DNA from: JBPYFK01 sp051984675
GTDB taxonomy: Bacteria; Actinomycetota; Actinomycetes; Mycobacteriales; Pseudonocardiaceae
Length of the DNA stretch: 64,000 nt
Direction of reading: 5' to 3'
Assembly: GCA_051984675.1 (NCBI GenBank)
Contig: JBPYFK010000163.1
Location: 23,361-87,360, forward strand
Shown here: positions 60,515 to 64,000 of the stretch, piece after piece
Layout of the letters: each line of letters begins with the position of its first letter
Numbering within the stretch: position 1 is the first letter of the stretch
The notes under the pieces: generated by a model
Seen by the model: only the letters and a program-made list of their open reading frames with translations
The model's database searches: none
What the model was told of the DNA's origin: nothing
Program-made: the position numbers and the translations under genes

Positions 60515-61711
60515 TCACGCCATGGTCACGGCATTGCGTCCACCGGACTTCGCCGCCAGCAGCGCCGAATCCGCCGACACCAGCAGATCCGCGAGCTCGT
60601 AACCGAACCGCATCGAGGTGGCGACCCCGATGCTGACCGTCAAGCCGGTCACTTCCCGGTACTCGCCGTTGGTGTCGCGGGCCGGCACCGACAGCGAGGC
60701 GATCGACATCCGCACCCGCTGGGCGACTGTGCAGGCGATCTCGGGATCGGCGCCCGGTAACAGCACCACGAACTCCTCGCCGCCGAACCGACCGACGACG
60801 TCCTCCCGGCGCACGCTGCTGCGCAGCATCAGCGCCACCGCCGACAGCACGGCATCCCCTGCGAGATGGCCGATCTCGTCGTTGATGCGCTTGAACCGGT
60901 CCAGGTCCACCAGCAATATGGCCATCGACTGCGACCGTGCTTTCGCCCGTTCCAGCTCGCTACGTGCCCTGCGGTCCCAGTGCATCGCGTTGGACAGTCC
61001 CGTTTTGGCGTCCACCTGAGCCGAACGACGCCACTGCGGCAACTGGGTGGCGAGGTCGAGCAACGCCATCGGCGGCGCGGCCAGCAGCGCGCTCAGCGGC
61101 TCGGTGGCCACCGCCATCGCCAGCAGACCCCCCAGGCTGGCTCCCACGATCCCCAGTACGACGTCGGTCGGACTTCCCAGCACGCTCTGCCAGGACGTTC
61201 GAGGCGTCTGCAATCGCAACCCCACCGCGACCAGCGCGGCCCGGAAAAGGAGCAGCACCGTTGCCGCGAGAATCATCGAAATCGCGTCCCAGCGCGGCGT
61301 GTGCCAGCCAATGACCGCACGCGCGGCGAAAGTCGGGAGCACCGTCGCGGACGTGATGAACAGGCACCCCTGTTTCTCCGGCCGGATGCTCAGGGTCGCG
61401 TGCAGGGCCGGACCGAGCAGCAGCAACACGAGCAGGTTCGGCGGCAGGATCAGCACCCCGGCGACGAGGTACGTGATGTGGATGGTCCAAGGGTTGCGTC
61501 GGACTTCCTGGCGAACGTGAATCGAGATCGATGTGGCAATGATCACAGCCGCGCCGGTCAGAGCGATCATGGAGAAAACGCCCAGCTGCCGGGGATTCGG
61601 CACCGGCGTGCTCCCGATCACCACAATGACGACGGCGGCAGCGCATAAGTTCGTGACCAGCACATAACTCAGTGCCAGCGGCTGGAATCTCCGCACTGAC
61701 CAGGCCCCCAT
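60515..61711 (-). CDS. Membrane GGDEF diguanylate cyclase
   Basis: 398 aa from ATG 61711 (GGAGGTG upstream). Six or more N-terminal helices (about 10-220) precede a GGDEF domain with R-F-G-G-E-E-F, a L-V-D-L-D-R-F-K-R-I-N metal loop and an intact R-R-E-D I-site. It should produce c-di-GMP and feel product inhibition, unlike the GGDEF protein at 53915. Its stop is 16 bp from the convergent permease. Confidence 0.9.
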   Translation of the reverse strand: MGAWSVRRFQPLALSYVLVTNLCAAAVVIVVIGSTPVPNPRQLGVFSMIALTGAAVIIATSISIHVRQEVRRNPWTIHITYLVAGVLILPPNLLVLLLLGPALHATLSIRPEKQGCLFITSATVLPTFAARAVIGWHTPRWDAISMILAATVLLLFRAALVAVGLRLQTPRTSWQSVLGSPTDVVLGIVGASLGGLLAMAVATEPLSALLAAPPMALLDLATQLPQWRRSAQVDAKTGLSNAMHWDRRARSELERAKARSQSMAILLVDLDRFKRINDEIGHLAGDAVLSAVALMLRSSVRREDVVGRFGGEEFVVLLPGADPEIACTVAQRVRMSIASLSVPARDTNGEYREVTGLTVSIGVATSMRFGYELADLLVSADSALLAAKSGGRNAVTMA

Positions 61712-61891
61712 GGATGATGGCACCTCCCCAACGCGAGCCTGGCAGATCCGCACCTCGCCGAGAGTCCGCCACTCGTGGGTGATTCACATTCATCGGTGGT
61801 CCGGGCGAATCGAACGGGCCCCGCACGATCACGCCCAGCGTGTCATCCGTGTCGGGAGCCTAAGGCAGGATTACCCCGGAAGGGAGTGGAC

Positions 61892-63112
61892 GTGGGCACT
61901 CAGCAGCCAACGCAGCAAGAAGAAGTCCGCGCCCCGGACGGTCGTACCCCGCTGTGGCGTGCGCACATCGGCCTGCGATGGATCACGTTCCTGTGGGCCA
62001 CGGTCTGGTTCGGAATCAGCTTCCACGGCTACGCCCGCCCCTGGCTGGCGGCCGTGGTCATCTCGATCATGTTCGGGTGGACCGTGTTCACCAGCTGGCG
62101 TTACTGGGTCCGGCAGGGCCGCACGCTGTGGCTGGTCCTCACCGACCAGGTCCTCGTCAGCGCACTGCTGCTGTCGAACGGGTTCATCCTCAGCCATCAG
62201 CAGATGGCCAGCGGGCTGCCGTCGGTGGTGACCACGTGGCACGCGTCCATGGTCACCGCCGCCGCCGTGTACTGGGGAGTCAGTGGTGGTGCGATTTCCG
62301 GCGTGGTGGCCGGAGTGAGCAGCCACCTCATTCGCGGCTACACCGACAGCTCGATCTACAGCGACTACCTGCTGCTGATCGGCACCGGGATCGCGGTCGG
62401 TTTCGCCTCCACCATCGCCCGGATGTCGACCGCACGGCTCACCCAGGCGCTACGCGCGGAGGCGGCTACCGCGGAGCGGGAGCGGCTGGCGCGCTCGATT
62501 CACGACAACGTCCTCCAGGTGCTCGCGCGGGTGCGGCGGCGCGGCGCCGATCTCGGTGGCGAAGCCGCCGAGCTGGCGCAGCTGGCCGGGGAGCAGGAAA
62601 TCGCGTTACGCGCCTTGGTGGCGGCCCCGGCGACCTCCAGCGACGACGACGAGATCGATCTCGGCGCGCGGTTGAAGTTGCTTTCCGCCGCCAGGGTTCA
62701 GGTCTCGGTGCCGGCGACGGCGGTCCTGCTCCCGGTGGCAGCGGCGGACGAACTGCTGTCGCTGACCAGCGAAGCGTTGTCCAATGTGGAGCGTCACGCG
62801 GGCCCGGACGCGCGGGCATGGGTACTTCTGGAAGACCTCGGCAGCCAGGTGGTCCTCAGCGTGCGCGATGACGGTCCGGGCATTCCCGAGGGCCGGATCA
62901 CCGAAGCCGAGCAGGAGGGCCGGTTGGGTATCGCCCAGTCGATCCGGGGACGGGCCACGGCCGTGGGTGGGACCATTTCGCTGGAAACCGCCCCCGGCGA
63001 GGGCACCGAATGGGAAGTCCGCGTGCCCCGGCACACCCCGACACAACGCGGCGAGGCGAAACAGGGCAGGTTACGGCAGGTCAGGTCGGAACAGCACCGC
63101 ACAACCAGGTAA
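61892..63112 (+). CDS. macS: MacS-like sensor histidine kinase
   Basis: 406 aa from GTG 61892 with GGAAGGGAG upstream. Five to six membrane helices (about 30-180), then the HisKA_3-like box A-R-S-I-H-D-N-V-L-Q-V-L-A-R-V (phospho-acceptor His about 204) and an ATPase domain with V-R-D-D-G-P-G-I-P and G-R-L-G-I-A-Q-S-I. The motif wording and pairing with the next gene resemble MacS of the Streptomyces MacRS system, linked there to morphogenesis and antibiotic control. The symbol is by analogy. Confidence 0.88.
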   Translation: MGTQQPTQQEEVRAPDGRTPLWRAHIGLRWITFLWATVWFGISFHGYARPWLAAVVISIMFGWTVFTSWRYWVRQGRTLWLVLTDQVLVSALLLSNGFILSHQQMASGLPSVVTTWHASMVTAAAVYWGVSGGAISGVVAGVSSHLIRGYTDSSIYSDYLLLIGTGIAVGFASTIARMSTARLTQALRAEAATAERERLARSIHDNVLQVLARVRRRGADLGGEAAELAQLAGEQEIALRALVAAPATSSDDDEIDLGARLKLLSAARVQVSVPATAVLLPVAAADELLSLTSEALSNVERHAGPDARAWVLLEDLGSQVVLSVRDDGPGIPEGRITEAEQEGRLGIAQSIRGRATAVGGTISLETAPGEGTEWEVRVPRHTPTQRGEAKQGRLRQVRSEQHRTTR

Positions 63113-63188
63113 TTCCACAACTGGCAGCAGGCGAGCCGAACGCCAACCGAATGACGGCGCACACCAGGCGCCCGGAGGAGTTTCAGCG

Positions 63189-63875
63189 ATGACCGACCCG
63201 AACGTCTCGGTGATGGTGGTCGACGATCACCCGATGTGGCGCAACGGGGTGGCCAGGGACCTGGAAGAGCGCGGCTTCGAGGTACCCGCGACCGCCGGCG
63301 ACGCAGTCTCCGCGCTGCGCATCGCCCGCACGGTCAAACCCGACGTGGTTCTGATGGACCTCAAGCTCGGTGACACCTCGGGGGTGGACGCCACCCGACA
63401 GGTCACCCAGGAGATCCCCGGTACGCGGGTGCTCGTGCTGTCGGCCAGCGGGGAGCACGAGGACGTCCTGGAGGCCGTCAAGGCCGGTGCCTCGGGCTAC
63501 CTGGTCAAGTCGGCATCGGTGGACGAGCTGGTCGATGCCGTGACCCGGACCGCGGCCGGCGACGCGGTGTTCACCGCCGGGCTGGCCGGTCTGGTGCTGG
63601 GGGAATACCGGCGGATGGCGGTCACCCCCGATTCCGAGACGGCGGCACCGCAGCTGACCGACCGGGAGACCGAGGTGCTGCGGCTGGTCGCGAAGGGCAT
63701 GACCGCGCGGCAGATCGCCAACCGGCTGGTGATCTCGCACCGCACGGTGGAGAACCACGTGCAGTCCACGCTGCGCAAACTCCAGCTGCACAACCGGGTC
63801 GAGCTGGCCCGCTACGCCATCGAGCACGGCTTGGACCAGGAGAACGGCGAATCCGCCGACGGCGAGCAGGACTAG
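63189..63875 (+). CDS. macR: MacR-like NarL/LuxR response regulator
   Basis: 228 aa from ATG 63189 (GGAGGAG upstream). Receiver with D-D-H-P-M-W-R-N-G, phospho-acceptor D57 in L-M-D-L-K-L-G-D, conserved S/T and K (Y-L-V-K-S-A). LuxR domain with L-T-D-R-E-T-E-V-L-R-L-V-A and S-H-R-T-V-E-N-H-V. It follows macS by 76 bp in the same orientation. Its stop overlaps the stop of a convergent gene within CTAG. Confidence 0.92.
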   Translation: MTDPNVSVMVVDDHPMWRNGVARDLEERGFEVPATAGDAVSALRIARTVKPDVVLMDLKLGDTSGVDATRQVTQEIPGTRVLVLSASGEHEDVLEAVKAGASGYLVKSASVDELVDAVTRTAAGDAVFTAGLAGLVLGEYRRMAVTPDSETAAPQLTDRETEVLRLVAKGMTARQIANRLVISHRTVENHVQSTLRKLQLHNRVELARYAIEHGLDQENGESADGEQD

Positions 63876-64000
63876 CCGAGGGTTTCTTGGGCGGTGTGGC
63901 GGGCTTGGTGGGGGTTGGTGGTGGTGAGGACGCGTTCGGCGGCGTGTTGGTAGTCGGTGAGGGTGTGGTGTTGGAGTGCGGTGCCGGTGGCGGGTAGTGC
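63872..64000 (-). CDS. C-terminal end of an unidentified gene (cut by the window edge)
   Basis: 42 codons are visible on the minus strand, ending at TAG (63874-63872). The residues include H-T-L-T-D-Y-Q-H-A-A-E-R-V and H-Q-A-R-H-T-A-Q-E-T-L-G. Third positions are almost all C or A (CAA, GAA, ACC, CAC) and never G or T, unlike the G/C-ending genes around it, so codon usage is distinctive. The stop shares CTAG with the macR stop. Too short to name a family; helical repeats are possible. Confidence 0.6.
   Translation of the reverse strand, partial: ALPATGTALQHHTLTDYQHAAERVLTTTNPHQARHTAQETLG

Noticed and set aside
1..64000. tRNA or rRNA genes
   Set aside because: No cloverleaf-like segment with T-arm consensus or rRNA motif was noticed by eye; a covariance search was not possible.

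Overview
The window is high-GC actinobacterial DNA, most likely from the order Pseudonocardiales (an Amycolatopsis/Saccharopolyspora-type genome). The evidence is GTP-dependent PEP carboxykinase, a DnaB helicase with two inteins, paired dynamin-like GTPases, a MacRS-type two-component system, G/C-ending codons and many GTG starts. The block from about 36.9 to 53.8 kb (dnaB, rplI, rpsR, ssb, rpsF ... GT87, ponA, DUF5318-like gene, PadR, ino1) has the gene order known near the replication origin of Mycobacterium tuberculosis, so the window is probably origin-proximal.

Layout. 0-2 kb: end of a MaoC-type hydratase, a TetR regulator and an SCP2-type lipid-binding protein. 2.5-6.5 kb: a small acidic protein and the bkdABC branched-chain 2-oxoacid dehydrogenase operon. 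7-14 kb: an M20 peptidase, a secreted nuclease/phosphatase, a beta-solenoid-like membrane protein and a ROK regulator. 14-16 kb: pckG. 16-21 kb: a tight operon of two dynamin-like GTPases with a GrpE-like protein between them. 21-25 kb: membrane protein, HAD phosphatase, trmB and a divergent nitric-oxide-synthase oxygenase. 26-31 kb: an orphan ABC ATPase divergent from a histidine kinase/response regulator pair, then an amidohydrolase. 31-36.6 kb: SDR, MFS exporter, HAD hydrolase, a 647-aa acidic protein and a RibD/DHFR-like reductase. 36.9-53.8 kb: replication, translation, cell-wall and inositol block. 53.9-64 kb: GGDEF proteins, a third GT87 transferase, two proline-rich exported proteins, an AI-2E-type permease, macS-macR and the end of an unidentified gene.

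Most noteworthy: (1) eight same-strand DnaA-box-like nonamers packed into 166 bp between rplI and dnaB; (2) two inteins in DnaB, one with the class 3 signature and both LAGLIDADG acids changed to Ala, the other a class 1 intein missing most of its endonuclease core; (3) a NOS-like enzyme lacking the heme-stacking Trp and the CxGR motif; (4) the dynamin-GrpE-dynamin operon without an adjacent Hsp70; (5) a repeated leaderless-promoter architecture; (6) 15-bp minisatellites at the ends of several coding regions; (7) a pair of palindromes three helical turns apart controlling the kinase/ABC divergon.

Many convergent gene pairs are separated by strong hairpins, listed below. No tRNA, rRNA, CRISPR array or insertion sequence was recognised. 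All assignments come from reading motifs, with no database search.
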